A DNA stretch of 24,542 nucleotides from a virus: positions 1 to 24,542 of the IMG/VR virus record IMGVR_UViG_3300028796_000003, one strand, 5' to 3'. The notes under the pieces were generated by a model that saw only the letters and a program-made list of their open reading frames with translations, did no database searches and was not told where the DNA came from. The stretch's first letter is position 1; every line of letters starts with the position of its first letter. The position numbers were made by a program, and so were the translations under genes. Of the stretch, positions 13,313 to 18,433 are shown piece after piece.

Positions 13313-13579
13313 ATGACCGCAGCAAACAAACCCGCAGGACAAATCGAATGGCGCGACGACTCTGGCCGCAAGCATTGGGCAGAGTTCTTCACCGCCGCCG
13401 CTGATTCCTGGGGCGCGCAGAACGGTTTCCCCTTCGAGATCGCTTTCAACAACACGGGCGAAAAGCGCTTCGCTCGCGTCTTGCAGACCGTCGTTCACGT
13501 CGCAATCGACGAAGACGAGAACGGCAAGCCCGTCGTCGACAAGTGGAACGCGAAGCGCACTGTTTACGCCGCCAACTAA
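13313..13579 (+). CDS. Small early protein, unknown function
   Basis: This 88-aa protein begins MTAANKPAGQIEWRDDSGRK and continues HWAEFFTAAADSWGAQNGFP, FEIAFNNTGEKRFARVLQTV and VHVAIDEDENGKPVVDKWNA. The strands FEIAF, ARVLQTVVHVAIDE and VVDKWNAKRTVYA suggest a small beta sheet. I recognise no family. ATG 13313 is preceded by AGAAAGCAGACC. The TAA is followed directly by the AAAAGAATTTGCACC start of the next cassette. Confidence 0.8.
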   Translation: MTAANKPAGQIEWRDDSGRKHWAEFFTAAADSWGAQNGFPFEIAFNNTGEKRFARVLQTVVHVAIDEDENGKPVVDKWNAKRTVYAAN

Positions 13580-13588
13580 AAAGAATTT

Positions 13589-13617
13589 GCACCGTTACCC
13601 GATAACGGTGCTATAAT
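13589..13617 (+). promoter_or_regulatory. Early promoter 7, model palindrome cassette
   Basis: GCACCGTTA (13589-13597), CCCGA, TAACGGTGC (13603-13611) form a perfect 9-bp-arm palindrome that abuts TATAAT (13612-13617); its TGC end doubles as the extended -10. TTGCAC overlaps the left edge 19 bp from the -10, too far for a good -35. The cassette starts right after the previous stop (TAA then AAAGAATT) and ends ACACCAACAGAAAGGCACAA before ATG 13645. This is the clearest copy and serves as the reference. Confidence 0.85.
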
Positions 13618-13644
13618 CTCTACACACCAACAGAAAGGCACAAA

Positions 13645-13818
13645 ATGCAAATCGGACAAACAGTCAAAGGCGCGAAAGTCGGAACCTTCTTGATCCTGGG
13701 CTTTCGCGTGATCGGCAACGAGAAGTATGCGCAACTCAAAGAAGTGTGCCCGGTGACAGGCCGCAAAATGCGCGGAGAGATCGCGCTGCCGGTGTCGGCA
13801 CTCAAATCCACAAACTGA
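13645..13818 (+). CDS. Small 57-aa early protein
   Basis: ATG 13645 to TGA 13818 encodes MQIGQTVKGAKVGTFLILGF, RVIGNEKYAQLKEVCPVTGR, then KMRGEIALPVSALKSTN. It looks like a single small beta barrel: alternating strands, glycines at turns, and an ending 'GEIALPVSAL'. This recalls SH3- or KOW-like translation or nucleic-acid-binding folds, but no family is assigned. AGAAAGGCACAAA and the reference promoter cassette stand directly upstream. The coding start and stop are both well placed, so I regard it as real despite its length. Confidence 0.78.
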   Translation: MQIGQTVKGAKVGTFLILGFRVIGNEKYAQLKEVCPVTGRKMRGEIALPVSALKSTN

Positions 13819-13831
13819 AAGAAAGACGACA

Positions 13832-14236
13832 ATGCTTTTCAAACTCGGCAAAGAACAGATCGCACAGCGCGACGCAATCGCGGTGAAGATTCAAGAGCAA
13901 CGCGAAGCGGTCGACACCGCTGTCGTTGCCTTCAATGATGCGATGACCGTCGCACGCAACGAACTGCAAGCGGCACTAGACATCTACAATGAAGCGCTCA
14001 CTGAAGCGAAGGCATTCGCCGAAGATGTCGCGCAGAATTGGGAGAATGATTTCGAAGAGAAGTCCGAGCGGTGGCAAGAAGGCGAGAAAGGCGAAGCAGT
14101 GCGCGAGATGATCGAAGCATGGCAGAGCGTCGACCTCGACGAAGCCGCAATCGACATGCCCGACGCCGAAGTCAGCTTCGACGATGTCGAGATGCACGAC
14201 GAAGTATTGAGCAACCTACCTACAGAAGCATCATGA
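13832..14236 (+). CDS. Acidic coiled-coil early protein
   Basis: This 134-aa protein begins MLFKLGKEQIAQRDAIAVKI and is almost entirely helical to about residue 95, with heptad-like spacing and many Glu, Ala and Lys residues (AVDTAVVAFNDAMTVARNEL, EALTEAKAFAEDVAQNWEND). The tail is strongly acidic (DLDEAAIDMPDAEVSFDDVE). Acidic coiled-coil proteins of this sort are often DNA mimics or scaffolds for other proteins, but nothing specific is shown. It shares the 13589 promoter with the 57-aa gene (13-nt gap). GAAAGAAAGACGAC precedes the ATG. Its TGA overlaps the next ATG by 4 nt. Confidence 0.82.
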   Translation: MLFKLGKEQIAQRDAIAVKIQEQREAVDTAVVAFNDAMTVARNELQAALDIYNEALTEAKAFAEDVAQNWENDFEEKSERWQEGEKGEAVREMIEAWQSVDLDEAAIDMPDAEVSFDDVEMHDEVLSNLPTEAS

Positions 14237-14697
14237 AATTTCGCATCAACAAAGACGCAAAGAACAACGCGAGCCGGTTGCTCGACTCGGTCAACGTGCA
14301 CCAGTACGAGAACGGGCGCGTGAGCGTCACAGGCCGCATCAGCGGCAGACAGGCACCGTGGGAGGGTAGTCTAGGCACAAGCGTCGTCTTCGACGATCTC
14401 GAAGCCGAAGCATGGTTGCTCACGCAAAACATTGATTGGATTCGATACGGTCGATGGCTCGACGCAGCACGCGCAGAGCAAGCGCAACGCGATGCCCAGG
14501 CCGAAGAAGATCGCAAGCGTCGACAGGAATCGACGCGGCAAGAGATGGCAATCGTGCGCGCAGCAGAACAGAAGTTTGCCGTCGCAGTGCGCGAAGGCGT
14601 CATGCAATTCGACCCGCTGCCGCAGATCGCGAGCGTCCCAGGTGAAGACGGGCGCAAGTGGGTGCAAGCCTGGGTGCTCGTGGAGGTGCCCGCATGA
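14233..14697 (+). CDS. Early protein with central coiled coil, unknown function
   Basis: From ATG 14233 this encodes 154 residues beginning MKFRINKDAKNNASRLLDSV. The N-terminal half is mixed alpha/beta (HQYENGRVSVTGRISGRQAP, VVFDDLEAEAWLLTQNIDWI). A charged helix follows (AARAEQAQRDAQAEEDRKRR), then a short C-terminal strand region (GRKWVQAWVLVEVPA). No family is recognised. It overlaps both neighbours by ATGA (14233-14236 and 14694-14697), so it is part of a translationally coupled group of four small genes driven from promoter 7. Confidence 0.78.
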   Translation: MKFRINKDAKNNASRLLDSVNVHQYENGRVSVTGRISGRQAPWEGSLGTSVVFDDLEAEAWLLTQNIDWIRYGRWLDAARAEQAQRDAQAEEDRKRRQESTRQEMAIVRAAEQKFAVAVREGVMQFDPLPQIASVPGEDGRKWVQAWVLVEVPA

Positions 14698-14903
14698 CAT
14701 GGCACCGCGCCAAGTACGCGCACGGGCGGTACTTCTGGGGCAATTACACATGCCAGAAGGAACATTCGCGCCTGGGTGACGTGTGGACACTGAAGTACAA
14801 CGGTGTCGAAGTCTCGCAGTCGACGACGTTTCGAGCGGCAAAAGAAGACGCCTACGAACATTTTCAGAAAGCGCTTGCGACGTTACGCAATAACGGGTTA
14901 TAA
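14694..14903 (+). CDS. Small early protein, aromatic-rich
   Basis: From ATG 14694 this encodes 69 residues: MTWHRAKYAHGRYFWGNYTC, QKEHSRLGDVWTLKYNGVEV, SQSTTFRAAKEDAYEHFQKA, LATLRNNGL. The many Trp, Tyr and His residues, with W.LKYNGVEV...TFRAAKEDA, suggest a small beta sheet plus a C-terminal helix, a plan common in small phage proteins. No known family. Its last codons and stop are built from promoter 8: TTGCGACGTTACGCAATAAC reads as LATLRNNG, and the TAA is within the -10 TATAAT. Confidence 0.78.
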   Translation: MTWHRAKYAHGRYFWGNYTCQKEHSRLGDVWTLKYNGVEVSQSTTFRAAKEDAYEHFQKALATLRNNGL

Positions 14904-14920
14904 TTCGTCATCGCAACGAA
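14875..14920 (+). promoter_or_regulatory. Early promoter 8, class II, inside the end of a gene
   Basis: TTGCGA (14875-14880), an 18-bp spacer and TATAAT (14899-14904) form the promoter. The spacer holds CGTTA, CGCAA, TAACG, a perfect 5-bp-arm palindrome. This copy lacks TGC before the -10 (GGTTATAAT). TTCGT (14904-14908) and ACGAA (14916-14920) form the class II downstream inverted repeat. The leader ends ATTCGAAAGACGCAAA before ATG 14937. The upstream gene ends inside the -10. Confidence 0.75.
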
Positions 14921-14936
14921 ATTCGAAAGACGCAAA

Positions 14937-15065
14937 ATGAACCTGATCCGAATTGTCACCTCCATTCGCACCGCCCACATCTGGGTTAACGGCTTCGAGC
15001 GTGCAGCGCTCGCCGCCTATCATCGCCAAGTCGGCGAAGTCGTTCACGCTGTTTACAAGGCGTAA
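14937..15065 (+). CDS. 42-aa early peptide
   Basis: ATG 14937 to TAA 15065 encodes MNLIRIVTSIRTAHIWVNGF, ERAALAAYHRQVGEVVHAVY, KA. It is a basic, amphipathic, probably two-helix peptide. It has a dedicated class II promoter and a good GAAAGACGCAAA leader, and its stop is followed at once by the A-rich start of the next cassette, which supports it as a real gene. No family is known. Peptides of this size in early phage regions often bind and inhibit host enzymes, but there is no direct sign of that here. Confidence 0.72.
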   Translation: MNLIRIVTSIRTAHIWVNGFERAALAAYHRQVGEVVHAVYKA

Positions 15066-15073
15066 AAATAAAT

Positions 15074-15102
15074 GCGCCGTTACCCGATAACGGTGCTATA
15101 AT
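15074..15102 (+). promoter_or_regulatory. Early promoter 9 with palindrome
   Basis: GCGCCGTTA (15074-15082), CCCGA, TAACGGTGC (15088-15096) equal the reference palindrome with one change in the left arm (A to G). TATAAT (15097-15102) follows directly. The leader is CACACCAACAGAAAGCAGCA before ATG 15129. The left part replaces GAATTTGCACC by AAATGCGCC. Confidence 0.82.
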
Positions 15103-15128
15103 TCTTCCACACCAACAGAAAGCAGCAA

Positions 15129-15455
15129 ATGACCGTGATCTACACCGCCGAACAAACCGCCTCGATCTTCTTCGCACTGACCGAAGCCGAGATGGGCAAC
15201 AACGGATACGCCAACGTGCCCACGCTCGACACCGTCGTCGTCGACGCTCTCGCAATCGCCGGTTTTCGCGTCACCGCTGCAACTGACGGCTTCGGCTGCG
15301 CATGCTCACGCGTGTTCACGCCGAAGGGATGGGCAGCAGCAGTCGCCGAGCACAACGCACGCGGTGCGGCTGTTCTCGCGAGCTTCAACCGCGCACCTTC
15401 GTTCGACTACGAAGGCGCAATCCTGGCGCGCAACGACGCGCACCTCTTCGCATGA
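15129..15455 (+). CDS. Early protein, unknown function
   Basis: This 108-aa protein begins MTVIYTAEQTASIFFALTEA and continues NNGYANVPTLDTVVVDALAI, AGFRVTAATDGFGCACSRVF and TPKGWAAAVAEHNARGAAVL. It appears alpha/beta, with a C-A-C triplet (CAC) in the middle and a helical C-terminal half; CSRVFTPKGWAA could be a helix cap. No family is recognised. AGAAAGCAGCAA precedes ATG 15129. Its TGA overlaps a possible ATG of the next gene (15452). Confidence 0.78.
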   Translation: MTVIYTAEQTASIFFALTEAEMGNNGYANVPTLDTVVVDALAIAGFRVTAATDGFGCACSRVFTPKGWAAAVAEHNARGAAVLASFNRAPSFDYEGAILARNDAHLFA

Positions 15456-15475
15456 ACCACAAAGGCACAAGCATC

Positions 15476-15661
15476 ATGAGCGCACAAACTACCGCCGAAC
15501 GTCAAGCACTCTATCGAGCCCGACGCACTGTCGAAGGCAAGACGGAAGTGCGCGGCATCTACTTGCTGCCCGAGCAACACGCACTCCTGCGCGCATACGC
15601 TCGAAGCCTGTTCGCCGCATCTCTCAACCCACGCATGCAAACCACAGAAAGCACGACATGA
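15476..15661 (+). CDS. Small RHH-like protein (AERQ.LYRARR)
   Basis: From ATG 15476 this encodes 61 residues: MSAQTTAERQALYRARRTVE, GKTEVRGIYLLPEQHALLRA, YARSLFAASLNPRMQTTEST, T. The opening 'TTAERQ..YRARR...GK.EVRGIYL.PE.H..LR.YA' matches a group of short phage and plasmid proteins with a ribbon-helix-helix plan: a basic N-terminus, one strand (EVRGIYL) and two helices. Such proteins bind DNA as dimers, so this is a candidate regulator of the early palindromes. AAAGG lies 10 nt upstream of this ATG. An in-frame ATG at 15452 would add 8 residues and overlap the previous stop. Confidence 0.75.
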   Translation: MSAQTTAERQALYRARRTVEGKTEVRGIYLLPEQHALLRAYARSLFAASLNPRMQTTESTT

Positions 15662-15957
15662 AACCCGCATCAGCTATCCAACACCCGAGCGAAAGAAACC
15701 GCAGCATGCCCGATGTCAAGGGCATGATCTTCATGCCTGCACACATGGCCTTGACGTTCGTCGACGCACCGATGATCGGCGTCAAGCTCGGTGACAAAGG
15801 CTTCTGGCCTTTGCATCATCCGGACCATGAAGAACTTAACGGACGACCCGCAAGCGATGCGGTGCTTCGCTCTGCGTTGCAGGCGTCCATGTTTGGATGG
15901 GACGCACCGTGTGCACGTGAAGCGCTTGCATGGCTCAGAGAACGCGATGGCGCGTAA
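15658..15957 (+). CDS. Early protein, unknown function
   Basis: From ATG 15658 this encodes 99 residues beginning MKPASAIQHPSERNRSMPDV. MIFMPAHMALTFVDAPMIGV and KLGDKGFWPLHHPDHEELNG follow. The C-terminal helix is DAVLRSALQASMFGWDAPCA then REALAWLREROGA-like (RERDGA). The start overlaps the previous stop (ATGA) and has the family-like ACAGAAAGCACGAC leader without a promoter. A second possible start (MPDVKGM, 15706) cannot be excluded. No family is recognised. Its last 11 nt overlap the metallopeptidase-like gene. Confidence 0.75.
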   Translation: MKPASAIQHPSERNRSMPDVKGMIFMPAHMALTFVDAPMIGVKLGDKGFWPLHHPDHEELNGRPASDAVLRSALQASMFGWDAPCAREALAWLRERDGA

Positions 15958-16588
15958 CGATGTTGCCCTACGCGGGCGCGATAACCAGAAGAGCAAAGTT
16001 TACCGATGGGAAACCCGGATCACGAAGGGCTCGCACCACTTCGGCACCCTGGCAACCCTGGACGAGTGCACCGACTACCTGCGCCCGATCTGGCGTTCTG
16101 AGCGCGGGCGCTATGGGCTCGCTAGGGTTGCCATGCCTGCCATCGAGCGGCCCGCCTGGGGGCAGCGTAGCGCGATTGCGCACGACTGCCACAAGATCAC
16201 CTTGCCACGCTGGGCGCGTAACCCGTGGGTGATCCTGCACGAAGCCGCGCACCGGCTCACGCCGGACGACGAGGGACATGGCCCGCGATTCGTCGGCGTC
16301 ATGATCGGGCTCGCCTGTAGGCACCTGGGCTACGATGCGAATGACCTGATGGCGACGGCTGATGCAATGGGCGTGAAGTACCATGTGCGCAGCATCGGCA
16401 GCGTGCCTGTGATCGCACGCGGACCATCGGCGACGGTGGCGCGAGCGATACGCGACGAAGGCCCGATGACCGAGATGGACCTTGCGTGTTGGTGTGACCT
16501 GACCTACTTGCAAGTACGCGGTGCTGCGATGCATTTGATTAAGACAGGCCGAGCCCGATGGCTCAGAAAGAAATTAATTCTGATCTGA
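15947..16588 (+). CDS. Zinc metallopeptidase-like protein with C-terminal winged-helix-like part
   Basis: From ATG 15947 this encodes 213 residues. The N-terminal half has SKVYRWETRI and a helix DECTDYLRPIWRSERG. The catalytic-type core is WVILHEAAHRL (H98-E99-x-x-H102) followed by a third ligand candidate, H111, in DEGHGPRFVGVMIGL. HExxH plus a downstream 'HGP.F' is the zinc site of SprT/Wss1-like and TIGR04338-like metallohydrolases. Residues about 160-210 (SATVARAIRDEGPMTEMDLA, then LTYLQVRGAAMHLIKTGRAR) look like a winged helix. The coding sequence is GC-richer and uses different codons from its neighbours, a sign of recent arrival. It may be an anti-repressor or DNA-protein repair enzyme; neither is shown. 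The start overlaps the previous gene by 11 nt. Confidence 0.82.
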   Translation: MARNDVALRGRDNQKSKVYRWETRITKGSHHFGTLATLDECTDYLRPIWRSERGRYGLARVAMPAIERPAWGQRSAIAHDCHKITLPRWARNPWVILHEAAHRLTPDDEGHGPRFVGVMIGLACRHLGYDANDLMATADAMGVKYHVRSIGSVPVIARGPSATVARAIRDEGPMTEMDLACWCDLTYLQVRGAAMHLIKTGRARWLRKKLILI

Positions 16589-16636
16589 TTGCGTTACGCC
16601 GAAACGTCGTGCTATAATTCGTCATCGCAACGAATT
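16589..16636 (+). promoter_or_regulatory. Early promoter 10, class II
   Basis: TTGCGT (16589-16594), an 18-bp spacer and TATAAT (16613-16618, preceded by TGC) form the promoter. Most of the spacer and downstream part is identical to promoter 5: GCGTTACGCCGAAACG at the start. AATTCGT (16616-16622) and ACGAATT (16630-16636) form the downstream inverted repeat around CATCGCA. The leader ends CTGAAAGACGCAAA before ATG 16651. Confidence 0.8.
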
Positions 16637-16650
16637 CTGAAAGACGCAAA

Positions 16651-16980
16651 ATGAACGCTCTCACCGCCGCCTGCCCTAAGTGCAATCCCCTGTATCCCGA
16701 GCTTGACGAAGACGGCATCCCTTACACGTGTTATGCATGCTGCGACACCGGCATTGTGTCGAAGGATTACGCTGACGCTTACCTGCGTGACCTCGACGAC
16801 GCTTGCGAATATCGCGTTATGCGTCCCGTCGTGAACGGCAAGCATCAGCGTCTCGACGGTGATGAATACGATAGCTGGTACGTCGCCGAGCCGCTGCTTC
16901 CCGCGTCGCTCTTCCCGAAGGCCCGCCGCGCCGCGCCGGTCTACGCTGCTGATCTCGAATTCGACGATCTGCCCTTCTAA
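16651..16980 (+). CDS. Zinc-finger-like early protein
   Basis: This 109-aa protein begins MNALTAACPKCNPLYPELDE. CPKC (residues 8-11) and CYACC (27-31), then DTGIVSKDYADAYLRDLDDA, form a two-pair cysteine site like one half of a DnaJ-type zinc finger (C..C...C..C.G). The rest is mixed, with YDSWYVAEPLLPASLFPKAR, and an acidic end DLEFDDLPF. An acidic '(D)DLPF' tail is common in phage single-strand-binding and replication proteins, where it contacts partners; that is only suggestive here. It has its own class II promoter, and the TAA leads straight into the next cassette. Confidence 0.78.
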   Translation: MNALTAACPKCNPLYPELDEDGIPYTCYACCDTGIVSKDYADAYLRDLDDACEYRVMRPVVNGKHQRLDGDEYDSWYVAEPLLPASLFPKARRAAPVYAADLEFDDLPF

Positions 16981-16989
16981 AAAGAATTT

Positions 16990-17028
16990 GCACCGTTACG
17001 CGATAACCGCGCATAACGGTGCTATAAT
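16990..17028 (+). promoter_or_regulatory. Early promoter 11, palindrome with 10-bp longer centre
   Basis: The arms GCACCGTTA (16990-16998) and TAACGGTGC (17014-17022) are perfect, but the centre is 15 bp (CGCGATAACCGCGCA) instead of 5. TATAAT (17023-17028) follows directly. The inner CCGTTACGCGATAACCG retains a standard-length palindrome with 4-bp arms, so the right half appears twice. The leader is CTCACCAACAGAAAGACGCA before ATG 17056. Confidence 0.8.
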
Positions 17029-17055
17029 TCAGACTCACCAACAGAAAGACGCAAA

Positions 17056-17301
17056 ATGTTTGACCTCAACCGATTCGCCTACAACAAGAATTCCCGCCTG
17101 CTGACCGCGAGCCTTCGCGACCTGGGCATGCGCACGCTGCCGCAAGAAGTCGAGATTCGCTCGCACCTCACCGGCCACATCGTCAAGTTCGTGTACGACA
17201 ACGAAGCCGCCGAGCGTCATGAGTTCTGGGATGGCGAGATGGCTGAATACAAGCCTGTCGGCGAGTGCCGCGTCGCGAAGCTCGCAATCATCGCCAACTA
17301 A
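17056..17301 (+). CDS. Small early protein, unknown function
   Basis: This 81-aa protein begins MFDLNRFAYNKNSRLLTASL and continues RDLGMRTLPQEVEIRSHLTG, HIVKFVYDNEAAERHEFWDG and EMAEYKPVGECRVAKLAIIA. The series of short strands (EVEIRS, IVKFVYD, EFWDGEMAEYKP, CRVAKLAII) suggests a compact beta fold. No family is known. AGAAAGACGCAAA precedes the ATG. The TAA is followed by AAAGATTTTGCACC, the start of the next cassette. Confidence 0.78.
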   Translation: MFDLNRFAYNKNSRLLTASLRDLGMRTLPQEVEIRSHLTGHIVKFVYDNEAAERHEFWDGEMAEYKPVGECRVAKLAIIAN

Positions 17302-17310
17302 AAAGATTTT

Positions 17311-17339
17311 GCACCGTTACTCGATAACGGTGCTATAAT
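17311..17339 (+). promoter_or_regulatory. Early promoter 12 with palindrome
   Basis: GCACCGTTA (17311-17319), CTCGA, TAACGGTGC (17325-17333) abut TATAAT (17334-17339). This matches the reference cassette except for one centre base (C to T). The leader is shortened: CCTCACACAGAAAGCAGCAA before ATG 17364. It is the last such promoter before a run of six coupled genes ending at 18788. Confidence 0.84.
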
Positions 17340-17363
17340 CAAGCCTCACACAGAAAGCAGCAA

Positions 17364-17654
17364 ATGAAAACCGCGAAAATCAATCAAGTCTTCGAGACGC
17401 TCAGTGGCGACACCGTCGAAGTCGTCATGTACGTCAACGGCGAGTACGCTGACCGCGCAGTCTCCGACAGCAACACGGGCGCGAAGCTCGCTGCCGAATG
17501 GGTTCGCGAAGATCATGCTGCGCTCGTCAAAGAAGTCGCCCGCTGCACACGCTACATCGCGCATCTGCGCGCATTCAACGATCCGATGCTTCACGCCTAC
17601 GAAGATCGTCGCGCCGAAGCTCGCGCCGCCATCATGAACCTCATCACCGCCTAA
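17364..17654 (+). CDS. Early protein, unknown function
   Basis: This 96-aa protein begins MKTAKINQVFETLSGDTVEV, with VMYVNGEYADRAVSDSNTGA next and then a helical C-terminal part (WVREDHAALVKEVARCTRYI, YEDRRAEARAAIMNLITA). No family is recognised. It is the first gene behind promoter 12 and has AGAAAGCAGCAA before the ATG. TAA lies 2 nt before the next ATG (TAATCATG), so the downstream genes are probably read on the same mRNA. Confidence 0.78.
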   Translation: MKTAKINQVFETLSGDTVEVVMYVNGEYADRAVSDSNTGAKLAAEWVREDHAALVKEVARCTRYIAHLRAFNDPMLHAYEDRRAEARAAIMNLITA

Positions 17655-17656
17655 TC

Positions 17657-17947
17657 ATGTCGATCCCTTTCAACGCAGGCTTGCTGCGCAAAGAAGCCAA
17701 ACAAGCCGAGATCGAATCTCGCGTCAATGCGCTCTTGAACCTCAAGACCCTTGCACGGGTCGAGGGGCTCGCAGACGAAGCCGCAAAGCCGCACCGCGCA
17801 AGCCTACAGGCACAAGTGCTGTGCAGCATCGAACTCGGTGCCGTGGCGCAATGGCTGTCCGATCAGGACGAGAGCATTGACCCGGCTCGCATCACTGCAA
17901 TCGCTCGTCAAGCTGTCATCAACATTCACAGGAAATACGCATCATGA
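17657..17947 (+). CDS. Helical early protein, unknown function
   Basis: This 96-aa protein begins MSIPFNAGLLRKEAKQAEIE and appears all-helical: SRVNALLNLKTLARVEGLAD, PHRASLQAQVLCSIELGAVA, QWLSDQDESIDPARITAIAR, QAVINIHRKYAS. No motif or family is recognised. It starts 2 nt after the previous stop without a clear SD site, so coupling is likely. Its TGA overlaps the next ATG (ATGA at 17944-17947). Confidence 0.75.
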   Translation: MSIPFNAGLLRKEAKQAEIESRVNALLNLKTLARVEGLADEAAKPHRASLQAQVLCSIELGAVAQWLSDQDESIDPARITAIARQAVINIHRKYAS

Positions 17948-18207
17948 GCGAGTTCGCAAACATCAAAGTCGCCGGACGCGCAACCATCGAAGACTGCGGT
18001 CATTTCCAAATCGAAGAGAGCGCCGTTCGCGTGTTCGCCAACACACCATTTCAATGCGCAGTGCAAATCCGCCATCACGGCGGCATCACGCACGGCGGAC
18101 GTGGCGGCGTGAAGCGCAACATGCTCGCGACGGTGCAACTTGATCGCGCAGGACTCACAGAACTACGCGACGCGATTAACGCTTACTTGGAGACGAACAA
18201 TGGCTGA
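17944..18207 (+). CDS. Small beta-rich early protein, unknown function
   Basis: This 87-aa protein begins MSEFANIKVAGRATIEDCGH, followed by FQIEESAVRVFANTPFQCAV, QIRHHGGITHGGRGGVKRNM and LATVQLDRAGLTELRDAINA. The middle HHGGITHGGRGGV is unusually rich in Gly and His and may be a loop or a metal or nucleic-acid contact. The C-terminal 'ATVQLDRAGLTELRDAINAYLE' resembles the last helix of many small phage proteins. No family is assigned. It overlaps both neighbours by a few bases. Confidence 0.75.
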   Translation: MSEFANIKVAGRATIEDCGHFQIEESAVRVFANTPFQCAVQIRHHGGITHGGRGGVKRNMLATVQLDRAGLTELRDAINAYLETNNG

Positions 18208-18433
18208 TTACGCAGGATGGCCCGAAGACATGCTAGGCAACATCTTCGATGGCATGATGAAGAACATCGCCGAGCGTCCCTATTGGGTCGGTATGGGCGA
18301 GAAGCAAGCATACGACGCAGTACGCAACGGGCGCATGTCGTTCGAAGACTTCGCAGCATGGCAGGTGTACCGCTTCGAAGAGATCGAACAAGCGAAGGCA
18401 TTCGTCCACACTGGCAGGAGCAATCGAACATGA
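18200..18433 (+). CDS. Small early protein, unknown function
   Basis: From ATG 18200 this encodes 77 residues: MADYAGWPEDMLGNIFDGMM, KNIAERPYWVGMGEKQAYDA, VRNGRMSFEDFAAWQVYRFE, EIEQAKAFVHTGRSNRT. It looks helical, with aromatic residues in the middle (RPYWVG, FEDFAAW). The start lies inside the end of the previous gene (8-nt overlap); GGAGACGAACA before the ATG provides a GGAG site. No family is recognised. Confidence 0.75.
   Translation: MADYAGWPEDMLGNIFDGMMKNIAERPYWVGMGEKQAYDAVRNGRMSFEDFAAWQVYRFEEIEQAKAFVHTGRSNRT

Noticed and set aside
13589-13611. Palindromes GCACCGTTA/TAACGGTGC read as transcription terminators
   Set aside because: No T tract follows on the plus strand; the next bases are TATAAT. 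On the minus strand the T-rich stretch is interrupted by AAATTC. The constant distance to the -10 points to an operator.
14220-14861. 213-codon open frame on the minus strand in the early block
   Set aside because: It mirrors two coupled plus-strand genes that have cassette leaders and ATGA overlaps; the antisense protein looks random.
15968-16534. 188-codon minus-strand frame opposite the metallopeptidase-like gene
   Set aside because: High GC explains its length. The plus-strand frame has the HExxH site and better structure.
10752-17363. Repeated palindromes read as a CRISPR array
   Set aside because: The repeats lie only in front of genes, the intervals are whole genes of variable length, and leader and -10 are conserved with them.
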